From contig NZ_CP102605.1 of the NCBI RefSeq assembly GCF_024707505.1, positions 620,001 to 684,000 on the forward strand: a stretch of 64,000 nt of DNA, given 5' to 3'. Under the pieces are notes generated by a model, which searched no databases, was not told the origin of the DNA, and saw only the letters and a program-made list of their open reading frames with translations. This document shows, one piece after another, positions 28,476 through 36,849 of the stretch. The DNA is from Pantoea sp. SOD02 (GTDB lineage: Bacteria; Pseudomonadota; Gammaproteobacteria; Enterobacterales; Enterobacteriaceae). A program made the position numbers and the translations under genes. Every line of letters starts with the position of its first letter. Positions within the stretch are counted from its first letter, which is position 1.

Positions 28476-29612
28476 TTAGTTTAAATTTGATTTGAAAAAT
28501 TGTTCAAATTTAGCAAACGGGATCTTTCCAGCAACGTTGTCATATAAGTCCACATGGTTTGCCCCAGGAATAATCACCAGCTCTTTCTCTTTACTCCCGA
28601 TCGCCTTAAAAGCGTCTTCCGCAAAATAACGTGAATGGGCTTTCTCACCGGTTACAACAAGCGCGGGGATGGTGATTTCATTTGCATAGCTCAGCAGCGG
28701 CATATTCATAAACGACAGCGGCATGGTTGCATTCCATGCGCCGGTTGAATTGACCGAGCGCGCATGGAAACCACGCGGCATGCGGTAATAATCAAAAAAC
28801 TCTTTCAAAACTGGATTTGGATTATCGGGTAACGTCTCCGGCAGAATACGCTCAGAGGCGCTGGCTTTACCGTTTTCGTCAACATAGATGTCGTGACTGC
28901 CGGGCGCAAAAGTGCCGCTTTCCGCATCCTTCCAGCGCTGCGCGTTCAGATACTTCAACACAGCATGACGATCGGCTGTGGTGTAGCGGTCTTTGCCATC
29001 GCCCACGCCATGGCCCATCGCGCGGCTCATGTCATACATCACGCTGGTTGCCACGGCCTTAACGCGGGTATCCATCGCGGCGTCGTTTAACGCCATGCCG
29101 CCAAGGCCGCAAATACCGAGTAGCCCGATTCGGTTGCGGTCGACCTCTTTTTGCAGACCTAAGAAATCAACCGCCGCACTGAAATCCTCGGTATTGATAT
29201 CTGGAGACGCCACATTACGCGGGTAGCCGCCACTTTCGCCCGTGTATGAAGGATCAAACGCGAGGGTAACAAATCCCTGTTCAGCCAGCGTCTGCGCGTA
29301 CAGGCCGCTGGACTGTTCTTTGACCGCACCGAAAGGTCCGCTGACGGCCACGGCTGCCAGCTTGCGATCGCCGCGATCCTCCGGAAGGTAGAGATCCCCG
29401 ACTAAAGTAATGCCGTAGCGATTCTGAAAAGTCACTTTACGGTGATCTACTTTGGTACTTTCAGGAAAGGTTTTATCCCAATTTTTGACCAGCGAAACGG
29501 GTGCATTGGGATTGTTTGTATCAGCATAACTCATGGTTGTGACTCCACTTAATGATGCGCATAGCAGCAATGCAGGTATCGCGGCTGTCAGTTTTTTGGT
29601 GAAAACAGTCAT
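28476..29612 (-). CDS. Exported alpha/beta hydrolase with Cys nucleophile
   Basis: 378 residues from ATG 29612, preceded by AGGAGG; the longer frame to 29687 is rejected. N-terminal signal peptide (KKLTAAIPALLLCASLSG) and AYAD-like MSYAD site. The fold is alpha/beta hydrolase: DLYLPEDRG, VSGPFGAVKEQ (oxyanion), AFDPSYTGESGG, then the nucleophile elbow LLGICGLGGMAL near residue 180, which has Cys where most have Ser, and a final HVDLYDN His near 355. Cys elbows occur in dienelactone hydrolase relatives. Divergent from a LysR regulator 172 bases away. Substrate unknown. Confidence 0.85.
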   Translation of the reverse strand: MTVFTKKLTAAIPALLLCASLSGVTTMSYADTNNPNAPVSLVKNWDKTFPESTKVDHRKVTFQNRYGITLVGDLYLPEDRGDRKLAAVAVSGPFGAVKEQSSGLYAQTLAEQGFVTLAFDPSYTGESGGYPRNVASPDINTEDFSAAVDFLGLQKEVDRNRIGLLGICGLGGMALNDAAMDTRVKAVATSVMYDMSRAMGHGVGDGKDRYTTADRHAVLKYLNAQRWKDAESGTFAPGSHDIYVDENGKASASERILPETLPDNPNPVLKEFFDYYRMPRGFHARSVNSTGAWNATMPLSFMNMPLLSYANEITIPALVVTGEKAHSRYFAEDAFKAIGSKEKELVIIPGANHVDLYDNVAGKIPFAKFEQFFKSNLN

Positions 29613-29784
29613 CAAAATCCTCCTAAAAAACCTAAAAGAGGCAGGTTTCATACCGACAACGCTGCTGTGCTTTATTGCAATGCGCACATTGTAGTTAGCA
29701 GCATGCGTTCTGATTAGAGGGGAATATTTGCTAAGATTGATATCAAATTGTTCTAAATAGCGATGCGGTTACGAGGGCGGGATA

Positions 29785-30669
29785 ATGGCAAAACGGGAAA
29801 ACTACAACGATCTCTATTTGTTCATGCTGGTGGTGCGCGAGGGAAGTTTCACCGCCGCAGCGCAACGCCTTGGCCTGGCACAATCAGGAATCAGTCGTTC
29901 AGTACGTGAGCTTGAAGAAAGACTGGGGGTTCAACTCATTGTTCGCACCACGCGCAGATTATCGCTCACCCATGCCGGTGAGCAGCTCTATCAAACCGTT
30001 GAGTCAGGGTTCGATGCTTTAGATATGGGACTCGCCACCCTAGCCCACTTTCGCCAGACGCCATCCGGCACGGTACGCATCAATGCCAGCCAGCACGCAA
30101 TTGATAAAGTGCTGCTGCCGAAGCTTGCAGTGTTTAAGCAACACTATCCGGATATCAGACTGGAACTCATGAGCGAAAGCCGGTTTGTCGATATTATTGC
30201 AGAGAGATTCGATGCGGGTGTACGTCTGGGTCCAGAAGTGGGCAATGGTATGATTGCTGTGCGCATTTCGCCCGACATGGAGATGGTCGTTGTTGGTACG
30301 CCAGAACACTTTCGCCGCTACGGCTTTCCGCAAGTCCCTACAGATTTAGCCGTTCATCCCTGCATCGCTTACCAGTTTGGTGATGGCAGCCTGTACGCAT
30401 GGGAACTCAATCTGGATGGAAAAAAAATCACCCATCGGCCGCAAGGCCAATGGGTTTTTGCTGACAGCTATATGGAAGCAAAAGCCGCCACTCTGGGTCT
30501 GGGGCTGGCTTATGTCCCGGAAGAGTTGGTATCTAAGGATCTGGAACAAGGGAAACTGATCAGAGTACTGCAACGTTACAGCCAACGTCTGGAAGGTTCA
30601 TTTCTCTATTATCCACATCGCAATGTGTCGCCCGCTTTGCGCGCGGTGATTGATACGCTGAGAATTTAG
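29785..30669 (+). CDS. LysR family transcriptional regulator
   Basis: 294 residues. HTH in the first 65 residues (NDLYLFMLVVREGSFTAAAQRLGLAQSGISRSVRELE, partly quoted), then a LysR effector domain (SGTVRINASQHAIDK, FDAGVRLGPEV, DMEMVVVGTPEHFRRYG). This subtype (AaeR/DhcR-like, with GVRLG) commonly controls a divergent oxidoreductase or hydrolase. Here the divergent gene is the exported Cys hydrolase. GAGGGCGGGATA precedes the ATG. A terminator follows directly. Confidence 0.88.
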   Translation: MAKRENYNDLYLFMLVVREGSFTAAAQRLGLAQSGISRSVRELEERLGVQLIVRTTRRLSLTHAGEQLYQTVESGFDALDMGLATLAHFRQTPSGTVRINASQHAIDKVLLPKLAVFKQHYPDIRLELMSESRFVDIIAERFDAGVRLGPEVGNGMIAVRISPDMEMVVVGTPEHFRRYGFPQVPTDLAVHPCIAYQFGDGSLYAWELNLDGKKITHRPQGQWVFADSYMEAKAATLGLGLAYVPEELVSKDLEQGKLIRVLQRYSQRLEGSFLYYPHRNVSPALRAVIDTLRI

Positions 30670-30675
30670 GGGATA

Positions 30676-30707
30676 AGAGCCCTAAGCATCCTCAGGCTCT
30701 TTTTTTT
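30676..30707 (+). terminator. Intrinsic terminator after the LysR gene
   Basis: Stem AGAGCC/GGCTCT, 13-base loop, then T8. Confidence 0.85.
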
Positions 30708-30735
30708 GGGTAGATCAAAAGGATCGGGACAATAT

Positions 30736-30873
<138 letters not shown>

Positions 30874-31161
30874 TTAATTAGCATTGGTACTCTCTCTCCC
30901 GAAGTATTCTGGAAAGCCATTAAACATCTGCAAATACACGTCTTTTGCCTGCATGTTCGTGCATAATTAAGCGTGTCGGGAAGCAGCAGTGTCGGGCGGA
31001 TTTTTCTTTGGTATCAACAACCTGTGCAACCATGACGCATTCAGGCTTTTTCTTAAACACCATAACTACATATAGAACCCAAATACCTATTTACCATTTT
31101 TAATTGCAAAAATATTTCAATTAATCCTGTTAATTTTTTGCACTCGCCAGCAGGGGGAAGC

Positions 31162-32337
31162 ATGAAGATTATCGTGGGTGGTAATGGCTACCCGGAAAAG
31201 AGAAACATCATTACAGACCCTTCACATCGCTATATTGATTACCGTCCAAGAAACATCTGGACCTGGATTAACGTCATAAGGCAGCGCTTATTGCATAAAA
31301 ATAAGCTCTTTATTTTCCGTCCATTGCCCCTGATCTCTTCCGTTGATGCGGACATTATCCACCTTTTTAATGAAGTCTCTGCGGGGTCAGGTGACTGGGT
31401 GGCGACCTTTGAAACCGAACTGCCCCGTGTTCTGCCCGTTGGCGGAGTACAAAAATTTGCCAACCCCGAACTGGCGCGGGAACTCAGGTACGTCTGCTCT
31501 CCGCGCTGTAAGGGCATCATCGCTATCTCAGAAGCCACACGGCAGATCCAGCTGCGGCTGCTGGAACATTTTCCTGAAGAGCAGGCCATCATTGGGCCCA
31601 AACTGCACGTACTCCATCCTCCGCAGCCGATACTGCATAAAAAAAGCGTGGTGGTTCAGGAAGGACCGGTGACTTTCACCTTCGTGGGTAATGAGTTCTA
31701 TCGCAAGGGAGGTGCAGAAGTTGTGCTGGCCTTTACCCAGCTATTGAGGGAAAACCTGATAAGTGTGAACGACGTGCGCGTTAATCTGGTTGGTGATCTT
31801 GGTAGAACGCATAACGTGGCTCACCAGACATTCCAGGACGACGACGTTTTTAGAAAATGCGTGGAAGATAAGCTGCGTGATTGCCCGATATTCCGTCACC
31901 ATACGTCGTTGACCAACGACGCGGTGCTGGCGTTAATTAAGACTTCTGATGTCGGGCTGCTTCCAACCTGGCAGGAGACGTACGGCTTTTCCGTTCTGGA
32001 GATGCAGGCATGCGGCTGCCCGGTTATAACGACGAATGTCAGGGCACTGCCAGAAATCAATCCAGAAAATGCCGGCTGGCTGATCCGCTGCCCCCTGAAT
32101 CCGATGTTAGAGCTAACGGTAGCCTCATTGAAGGACAAAACCGTTCTGAGAAGTGCCATCGTATCTCAGCTGAAAACATACATATTGCAAATCATCCGCG
32201 ACAGAAAAATCGTATCAGAGCGCGCTAAAAACTCACTCGCGCGAATATGTCTGGAGCACGATCCCGTGTTGTTCAGGAAGCGACTCAATGCGATATATAT
32301 GGGTTTTGAAACCGACAAAAATAAAACGTTTATCTAA
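31162..32337 (+). CDS. Orphan glycosyltransferase (GT4-like)
   Basis: 391 residues from ATG 31162, with AGGGGGAAGC immediately upstream. Rossmann-type N-terminal half with no signal peptide, then the GT-B C-terminal half: TFTFVGNEFYRKGGAEVVL near 180, DVRVNLVGDL near 222, and the GT4 signature PTWQETYGFSVLEMQACGCP near 283, ending ITTNVRALPEI (the sugar-nucleotide site with E-x7-E spacing). It transfers a sugar from a nucleotide donor. No other polysaccharide or LPS gene is nearby, so its acceptor is unclear. It lies next to an IS21 remnant, consistent with lateral arrival. Confidence 0.85.
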   Translation: MKIIVGGNGYPEKRNIITDPSHRYIDYRPRNIWTWINVIRQRLLHKNKLFIFRPLPLISSVDADIIHLFNEVSAGSGDWVATFETELPRVLPVGGVQKFANPELARELRYVCSPRCKGIIAISEATRQIQLRLLEHFPEEQAIIGPKLHVLHPPQPILHKKSVVVQEGPVTFTFVGNEFYRKGGAEVVLAFTQLLRENLISVNDVRVNLVGDLGRTHNVAHQTFQDDDVFRKCVEDKLRDCPIFRHHTSLTNDAVLALIKTSDVGLLPTWQETYGFSVLEMQACGCPVITTNVRALPEINPENAGWLIRCPLNPMLELTVASLKDKTVLRSAIVSQLKTYILQIIRDRKIVSERAKNSLARICLEHDPVLFRKRLNAIYMGFETDKNKTFI

Positions 32338-32392
32338 TCGGGTGCAGTCCATTCCGATCAGCCCATTTTTAAAAACATGAGTGAGGATTGAT

Positions 32393-33184
32393 TCAACTGT
32401 AATAGGCTGGTGCAAGCCTGTTTTTTTTCCATTCCTCAGGGTCATGACCAGGAATTAATACCGCGTTATTTCGCTCGGTGAGCTGACGCAACTTTTGCAC
32501 AGAATGAGCGACATCAGTGGCTGACGTCATCAGGCCAGGAAGCGCCTTATCATGGTAATGATCTAAGGTATAAGCCGCATCAATCGCTAGCGTGAAATTT
32601 TGACCGCTGGGTAATCTGATAAGAAATGATTGATGTCCCGGTGAATGCCCAGGCGTGAAAATAAACTGTAATGTGCCATCTCCGTAAAGGTCATAGTTAT
32701 CATCTGACAACCCGTTTAGAAAAAGCCACTTAAGCTCTGGATGATCGTAATCGTGTCGGCAGTAGGCTCCAGAGGTGAACCAGTCTGGAGCAAAGGCATA
32801 TTCATACTCTCGCCTTTGCACTACATGAGTAGCATGTGGAAAGCGACCAATCGCGCCGGTATGATCAGAGTGCAAATGGGACAGTACCACATAGCTGATA
32901 TCCTTAGGGGCAACACCGATTCTTTTAAGCTGTTCTATGCAGCCCTGCTCTTCTGTCATCTCCGGCTTAAATTGCTCTATAGAACTTCCCCAATAGGCGC
33001 GAGGGTTTTTCAATCCTTCTACAGCCAGACCGCCGTCAATCAGGCTACAACCATCCGGATGTGTCAGCAGAAACCATGACACAGGAATTTCATAACTTTC
33101 TCCCACACCTTGATTCATCCGAATATGCTGATATTTGCAATACTGCGTTCCTGATTGGAACATGAAGAGTTTGATATTTGACAT
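32393..33184 (-). CDS. Metallo-beta-lactamase fold N-acyl homoserine lactonase (AttM/BlcC-like)
   Basis: 263 residues from ATG 33184; in-frame starts at 33199 and 33208 are possible. The dinuclear zinc site is complete: SHLHSDHTGAIG near 103, TPGHSPGHQS near 183, LAIDAAY near 205, IPGHDPEEW near 245. N-terminal HRMNQGVGESYEIPVSWFLLTHP-like block and a Tyr near 190 are typical of the AttM/AiiB quorum-quenching lactonases, which open the ring of N-acyl homoserine lactones. Gamma-butyrolactones are possible alternative substrates. A LysR gene is divergent, 144 bases away, and probably regulates it. Confidence 0.8.
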   Translation of the reverse strand: MSNIKLFMFQSGTQYCKYQHIRMNQGVGESYEIPVSWFLLTHPDGCSLIDGGLAVEGLKNPRAYWGSSIEQFKPEMTEEQGCIEQLKRIGVAPKDISYVVLSHLHSDHTGAIGRFPHATHVVQRREYEYAFAPDWFTSGAYCRHDYDHPELKWLFLNGLSDDNYDLYGDGTLQFIFTPGHSPGHQSFLIRLPSGQNFTLAIDAAYTLDHYHDKALPGLMTSATDVAHSVQKLRQLTERNNAVLIPGHDPEEWKKNRLAPAYYS

Positions 33185-33328
33185 AATTATATTCCACATA
33201 TAAATCAATAAAATGGATTGATATTTAGCTTAATGCTTATCTGAGCTATGATTTTTCATCATTTTGCCGAAGAAAAGTAGATGCCTTTATCAACTTACAT
33301 TTATCGATAAAACTAATATAATCGCTAA

Positions 33329-34231
33329 ATGGATCTCTTCTCAGCAATGCGCGTATTCATCAGGGTGGTTGAGCGGGGCAGCATGTCAGCTGCAGCCCGC
33401 GATCTGGGCATTGGCCAACCCGCTGTCAGTGACAGAATCGAAAAACTTGAAGCTCATCTTGGTACGCGTTTGCTAAGGCGCAACACGCGTAACATGTCTC
33501 TGACGCATAGCGGTAACTTGTTTTATGAGCGAAGCAAAACGGTAATTCAGGCGGCAGAGCACGCGCTTTGTGTAAATGAAGTAAGTCAGGGTTTGCAAGG
33601 TAAAATCCGAATTGCCGCGCCCTATTCCGCCGGGGAAAGCTTGCTGATGCCTGCATTGTTGCAGCTTCAGAACGAACATCCGGGGTTGCAGGTCGATGTC
33701 ATTTTTAATGACCGAGTCATCGATCCTGTCACTGAGGGTGTGGATTTATCATTGAGGCTTGGAGAGGTCTCAGAGGGCTTTTTTGTCGCACGTCCGCTTG
33801 GCATTGTCCACAGAGTGTTACTGGCCTCTCCTGCTTTGCTGGATAAAATGGGTTATCCACACTCTCCGGATGCGCTGGTGAATTATCCCTTTGCTGCTGT
33901 TTCAGGCGTATTTGCAAGTAATCGCATTCAATTGATCACTTCTGAATCCCAACTCATCAATGTTCCCGTCAACGTTAAATTTCAGTCCACACATTGGCGA
34001 AGTGTCCTCACCTATTTATTAGCCGGACATGCCATTGGTGTTTTGCAATTTCCGGTTTGTAGAAACGAAATTGAAAATGGAGCGTTAATCCCCCTGTTAA
34101 GCCATTACTCGATCCCGCCTTTCAATGCCTATTTGCTCCATCCACCGGCAGGCATGATGTCATATGAAACGCGAATTTGTGCATCTCTGCTGGAGGGGTA
34201 TCTCAGAGATTCTCTGGTTGAGTTAATGTGA
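33329..34231 (+). CDS. LysR family regulator next to the lactonase
   Basis: 300 residues. MDLFSAMRVFIRVVERGSMSAA-type HTH start (partly quoted), RKPAVSDRIEKLE-like QPAVSDRIEKLEAHLGTRLL, and effector domain blocks GKIRIAAPYSAGESLL, VDLSLRLGEVSEGFF, RPLGIVHRVLLASPALLDK. The 150-base gap to the lactonase is AT-rich and is the likely operator region. Weak ribosome-binding site before ATG 33329. Effector unknown; an AHL-related ligand is conceivable. Confidence 0.87.
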   Translation: MDLFSAMRVFIRVVERGSMSAAARDLGIGQPAVSDRIEKLEAHLGTRLLRRNTRNMSLTHSGNLFYERSKTVIQAAEHALCVNEVSQGLQGKIRIAAPYSAGESLLMPALLQLQNEHPGLQVDVIFNDRVIDPVTEGVDLSLRLGEVSEGFFVARPLGIVHRVLLASPALLDKMGYPHSPDALVNYPFAAVSGVFASNRIQLITSESQLINVPVNVKFQSTHWRSVLTYLLAGHAIGVLQFPVCRNEIENGALIPLLSHYSIPPFNAYLLHPPAGMMSYETRICASLLEGYLRDSLVELM

Positions 34232-34239
34232 GAATGCTT

Positions 34240-34310
34240 ACGTCCGCTTCTGGCACGAAGCGGTTATCTGACAGACCTGAAAGTCCACTGTGAGCGAACA
34301 GCGGACGTCA
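34240..34310. repeat. GTCCGCT-type intergenic repeat
   Basis: Contains GTCCGCTTCTGGCACGAAGC followed downstream by TGAGCGAACAGCGGACGTC. CCGCT/AGCGG arms recur at 35941-35960. It resembles intergenic repeats seen around several enterobacterial genes, probably transcription-associated debris rather than a gene. Confidence 0.4.
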
Positions 34311-34466
34311 AAATGATAGCTACAGGGATGTTCGCCACATTAAACATAATAAACCAGCGCCGAACCGTTCATTGAGTACACCTATTGTCGCAATAGTTAG
34401 CATGATCACAATATCAGCACTTATTGTTAATAGACTAATAGTAACCTTGGTTATCATTATCTCATC

Positions 34467-34484
34467 GAAAGCAAACACGCTTTC
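34467..34484 (+). promoter_or_regulatory. Conserved 5' UTR hairpin of DUF1471 gene, copy A
   Basis: GAAAGC-AAACAC-GCTTTC, 27 bases before the ATG. The two other DUF1471 genes (minus strand near 55.5 and 55.9 kb) have GAAGGC..GTCTTC and GAAGGC..GCCTTC at the same place, so the stem is kept while the bases change. All three are preceded by CATC and followed by AAGGA before the ATG. Confidence 0.6.
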
Positions 34485-34510
34485 AACCATAAAAACCAAG
34501 GATAAAGACC

Positions 34511-34726
34511 ATGAAAACCATCAAAGCTATGTCTATCGCCGCCGTTGCCGCTCTTTCACTGATGTCAGCAGCCAGCTTCGCGCAGAGCGTTACCGCAACG
34601 TCCCTGACTATGGACGGTGCAGAGGCCAAAATTGCCGCGCAGGCCCAGCAGCAGGGAGCGCAGTACAAAATCATTGAGGCCAGCAACGGCAACGTCGTTC
34701 ACATGACCGCTGAGCTGTACAAATAA
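34511..34726 (+). CDS. DUF1471 (YdgH/BhsA/McbA-like) small periplasmic protein, copy A
   Basis: 71 residues. Signal peptide MKTIKAMSIAAVAALSLMSAASFA, then a single DUF1471 unit: SLTMDGAEAKIAAQAQQQGA, QYKIIEASNGNVVHMTAELYK. The family is periplasmic, stress- and biofilm-related. Nearly identical to copies at 55271-55486 and 55682-55897. ATG preceded by AAGGATAAAGACC. A GC-rich terminator with T6 follows. Interspersed far from the other two, so it moved or was duplicated separately. Confidence 0.85.
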   Translation: MKTIKAMSIAAVAALSLMSAASFAQSVTATSLTMDGAEAKIAAQAQQQGAQYKIIEASNGNVVHMTAELYK

Positions 34727-34756
34727 CGGATGGTCGCAAAAGGAAGTGCCAGGAAA

Positions 34757-34780
34757 GGTCGCCCACGGGCGGCCTTTTTT
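34757..34780 (+). terminator. Intrinsic terminator of DUF1471 copy A
   Basis: GGTCGCCC-AC-GGGCGGCC followed by T6. The same stem terminates copy C at 55627-55651. Confidence 0.85.
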
Positions 34781-34831
34781 GTATCGGAACCGTTATACAG
34801 GCAATATGAACAGAACATCTCAGCAGCGAAC

Positions 34832-35188
34832 CTAAGCAGTGTCTTCAGCTGGCGTTCCCTGGTGAAAAACCAGAGTCCAGTGTCCTTTATCAGAATACAG
34901 CCAGCAGGAAGAACGCAATGCAGGACGACTGCCGTCAGCATAAGACGTCCGGTAGTGAAGAATGGCGCAGCCGCTCCCCATTTCAGTGAGCCGGAAATCA
35001 CTGCTGATAATAGGCGATGCAGTTTTCTCGTTTAAAAGCGACGTGATCGTCTCTGAACGATCAACCATCACGCCTGACCGTGTGATTTCCAGGAATTCAG
35101 GTTGGAGAAGCCGCTCAAGCCACTCCCGATCGTTTCGCCTGTCATCGTGAAGGCTGCATTCCAGCAACCTGAGCTTTTCCAGAAGCAT
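34832..35188 (-). CDS. DUF4440/SnoaL-like small protein
   Basis: 118 residues from ATG 35188 (GAGGA eight bases upstream); an in-frame start at 35203 is less likely. Pattern: LRLLECSLHDDRRNDREWLERLLQPEF (partly quoted), then FLEITRSGVMVDRSETITSLL, FRLTEMGSGCAILHYRTSYAD, WLYSDKGHWTLVFHQGTPA. This NTF2-like cone fold (DUF4440) is often a small-molecule binding or catalytic helper. Alone in its operon, in a patchwork region. Function unknown. Confidence 0.75.
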   Translation of the reverse strand: MLLEKLRLLECSLHDDRRNDREWLERLLQPEFLEITRSGVMVDRSETITSLLNEKTASPIISSDFRLTEMGSGCAILHYRTSYADGSRPALRSSCWLYSDKGHWTLVFHQGTPAEDTA

Positions 35189-35277
35189 TCTGCTTATCCT
35201 CAAGTGATCCTACCGGATGCTCTCTTCTAACATAAAAGTGCTTCACTGAACGCTGTAGGCTCTTCTATTTTGTAATT

Positions 35278-35748
35278 TCATTTAAAACGCTCAGCCAAAC
35301 ATGCGTAGCATCCCTGTTTCGCATTGTGTATCTGGATATAGCTAATCTGTTGGTCGGCTAAGAAAATCTCTATGAAATTTTCTACAGATTGGCCCTCGCA
35401 AATATCTGCCTTTATTAGAAAGTGCTTGTCGTTATATGCTCGTAATGAAAGGACTCTGCCATTCATAACTTCAGGTAATTCGTTAATATAAATTCCTTGC
35501 TCGGTACATCCCTCCCAAATATATATTGCATGAGAGCCGCGATAGGGTGTATCTGCTGGCTGATAAATGTGGTTGATAAGCAGAGCGGTTTCGCCAACAG
35601 GTATATCGCATAATGAGATTCTGTCGGGATAACCTGGGTAACTAGTGACAATTTGTCTTACGGCTCCGTATCTTCCCAGATAGCCATCACTACGCCCAAA
35701 AAGATGAGTAAACTGCTCGGCTCTAAGGCCAGAAATTCTATATTTCAT
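35278..35748 (-). CDS. DUF1203 family protein
   Basis: 156 residues, typical length for the family. RISLCDIPVGETALLINHIY and DTPYRGSHAIYIWEGC are the hallmark blocks (S-L-x-D-x-x-x-GE, then P-Y-R-G-S). Soluble, no signal peptide. Function unknown. The AT-rich region upstream (35749-36083) contains another CCGCT/AGCGG repeat at 35941-35960 and nothing else recognisable. Confidence 0.8.
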   Translation of the reverse strand: MKYRISGLRAEQFTHLFGRSDGYLGRYGAVRQIVTSYPGYPDRISLCDIPVGETALLINHIYQPADTPYRGSHAIYIWEGCTEQGIYINELPEVMNGRVLSLRAYNDKHFLIKADICEGQSVENFIEIFLADQQISYIQIHNAKQGCYACLAERFK

Positions 35749-35940
35749 GATGCCTCCAGTGGTATCAGCATCACCTTAGTGGTCTTTCTAAGAAGAAACT
35801 CGCTGTTCCCGGTCAGGGAAATATTGGTTATTGGCGAGTATGAAATTTCAAATAATGAGCCGCTCCCCTTTGATCAACACAGATTGTTGTTAGCTACTTC
35901 AGCTCTTGGCTCGAAGCGGATGCGCATGCGCATGCCACGT

Positions 35941-35960
35941 CCGCTATGAGCGAAAAGCGG
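35941..35960. repeat. CCGCT/AGCGG intergenic repeat
   Basis: CCGCTATGAGCGAAAAGCGG, similar to the repeat near 34.25 kb and to TATGAGCGAAAATCG at 27,123. Only these arms are notable in the 335-base gap before the VOC gene. Confidence 0.45.
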
Positions 35961-36083
35961 TTATTCGCAATTTACCGATAAAAGATGCAGGCTTGTAAAA
36001 CCGTCGCGCATTTATCGTGTAGAAAGAAAGCAGGATTTTTATATAGTTGGATGATGAATTTTCAAAAATCAGCAGGTAATCTC

Positions 36084-36521
36084 ATGATCTTAAGTGTTAA
36101 TCACGTTGGTTTTTCAGTTAAAAACATTGAAGAGTCATTATTCTTCTGGACTCAGATTCTTGGAAGTAAATTATTACGTGAAGGAAAAATGTCTGGACCT
36201 ATAATCGATGAGGTAACAGGCGCAAGAGGAGCTGATGTACGAATGGCTTTGCTTGAACTGGCAGATATTCAAATTGAATTACTACAATACAATAACATTG
36301 AGCAGCCAGAGGTACCTTCAGCACCCTATATCCCAGGCTACGCTCACCTTGCTTTTATAGTTGAGGATCTTGATACGCTCTTGGGCAAAGTATTGGACTA
36401 CGGCTGGAAGACGCCCGGTAAACCTCAGACAGTGTTGTCAGGACCTATGCAGGGAACCAGAGTAATATACTTACAAAGCCCTGATGGTCAGACGCTTGAA
36501 TTGATGGAACGTAGCCAATGA
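36084..36521 (+). CDS. Glyoxalase/VOC superfamily protein (methylmalonyl-CoA epimerase-like)
   Basis: 145 residues from ATG 36084 with AGGT eight bases upstream; an in-frame ATG at 36051 lies ahead. Two beta-alpha-beta-beta-beta modules: SVNHVGFSVKNIEESLFFWT near 3-22 with His, MALLELADIQIELLQY with Glu, GYAHLAFIVEDLDTLLG with His, and SPDGQTLELMERS with Glu, which are the usual H-E-H-E metal ligands. Could be an epimerase, lyase or dioxygenase; substrate unknown. Confidence 0.82.
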   Translation: MILSVNHVGFSVKNIEESLFFWTQILGSKLLREGKMSGPIIDEVTGARGADVRMALLELADIQIELLQYNNIEQPEVPSAPYIPGYAHLAFIVEDLDTLLGKVLDYGWKTPGKPQTVLSGPMQGTRVIYLQSPDGQTLELMERSQ

Positions 36522-36663
36522 GGCCCGGCATTGATGCCAGCGCCCTGCCCGGCACGTCATATCGAGTGCCGCCACACTTCTGGCATTTTTCACTGGAAAG
36601 TGCCACTTTTCGCCACTATTATCAGCTCACTTATTCACCCACTGATAACTAAGGAGGATTACT

Positions 36664-36747
36664 ATGCCATCGTGTGAATTGTTTGTTTACTCACACTTTT
36701 ATAGTAATTGGCCGCGTTCAGGCATTTCCGCACTCGTGCTGCGATAA
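36664..36747 (+). CDS. 27-residue leader peptide upstream of the ABC-F gene
   Basis: ATG 36664 follows AAGGAGG by six bases, one of the best ribosome-binding sites in the window. It encodes MPSCELFVYSHFYSNWPRSG and ISALVLR, ending at TAA 36747, about 100 bases before the ABC-F gene. A terminator-like hairpin sits between. This layout (short strongly translated ORF, terminator, then ABC-F) matches ribosome-mediated attenuation of antibiotic-resistance ABC-F genes, where a stalled ribosome on the leader prevents termination. The peptide is not recognised. Confidence 0.65.
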   Translation: MPSCELFVYSHFYSNWPRSGISALVLR

Positions 36748-36806
36748 TCCGTCCTGAGCGAAGTTTACTGAAAATCTAATCCCTTCCCTCCGGCTTACCG
36801 GGTTGT

Positions 36807-36836
36807 CGTCAGCGATTTCTGACGTCGGGCCTTTTT
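36807..36836 (+). terminator. Terminator-like hairpin between leader and ABC-F gene
   Basis: CGTCAG-CGATTT-CTGACG (36807-36824), then TCGGGCC and T5 (36832-36836). It lies before the ABC-F start and could be the off switch of attenuation. The 36522-36663 gap ahead of the leader holds GC-rich hairpins and the likely promoter. Confidence 0.55.
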
Positions 36837-36849
36837 GCGCCTGCAACTT

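Noticed and set aside
35653-35949. 98-residue open frame across the DUF1203 start and upstream gap
   Set aside because: Overlaps a recognised gene and ends in a repeat; no family resemblance.
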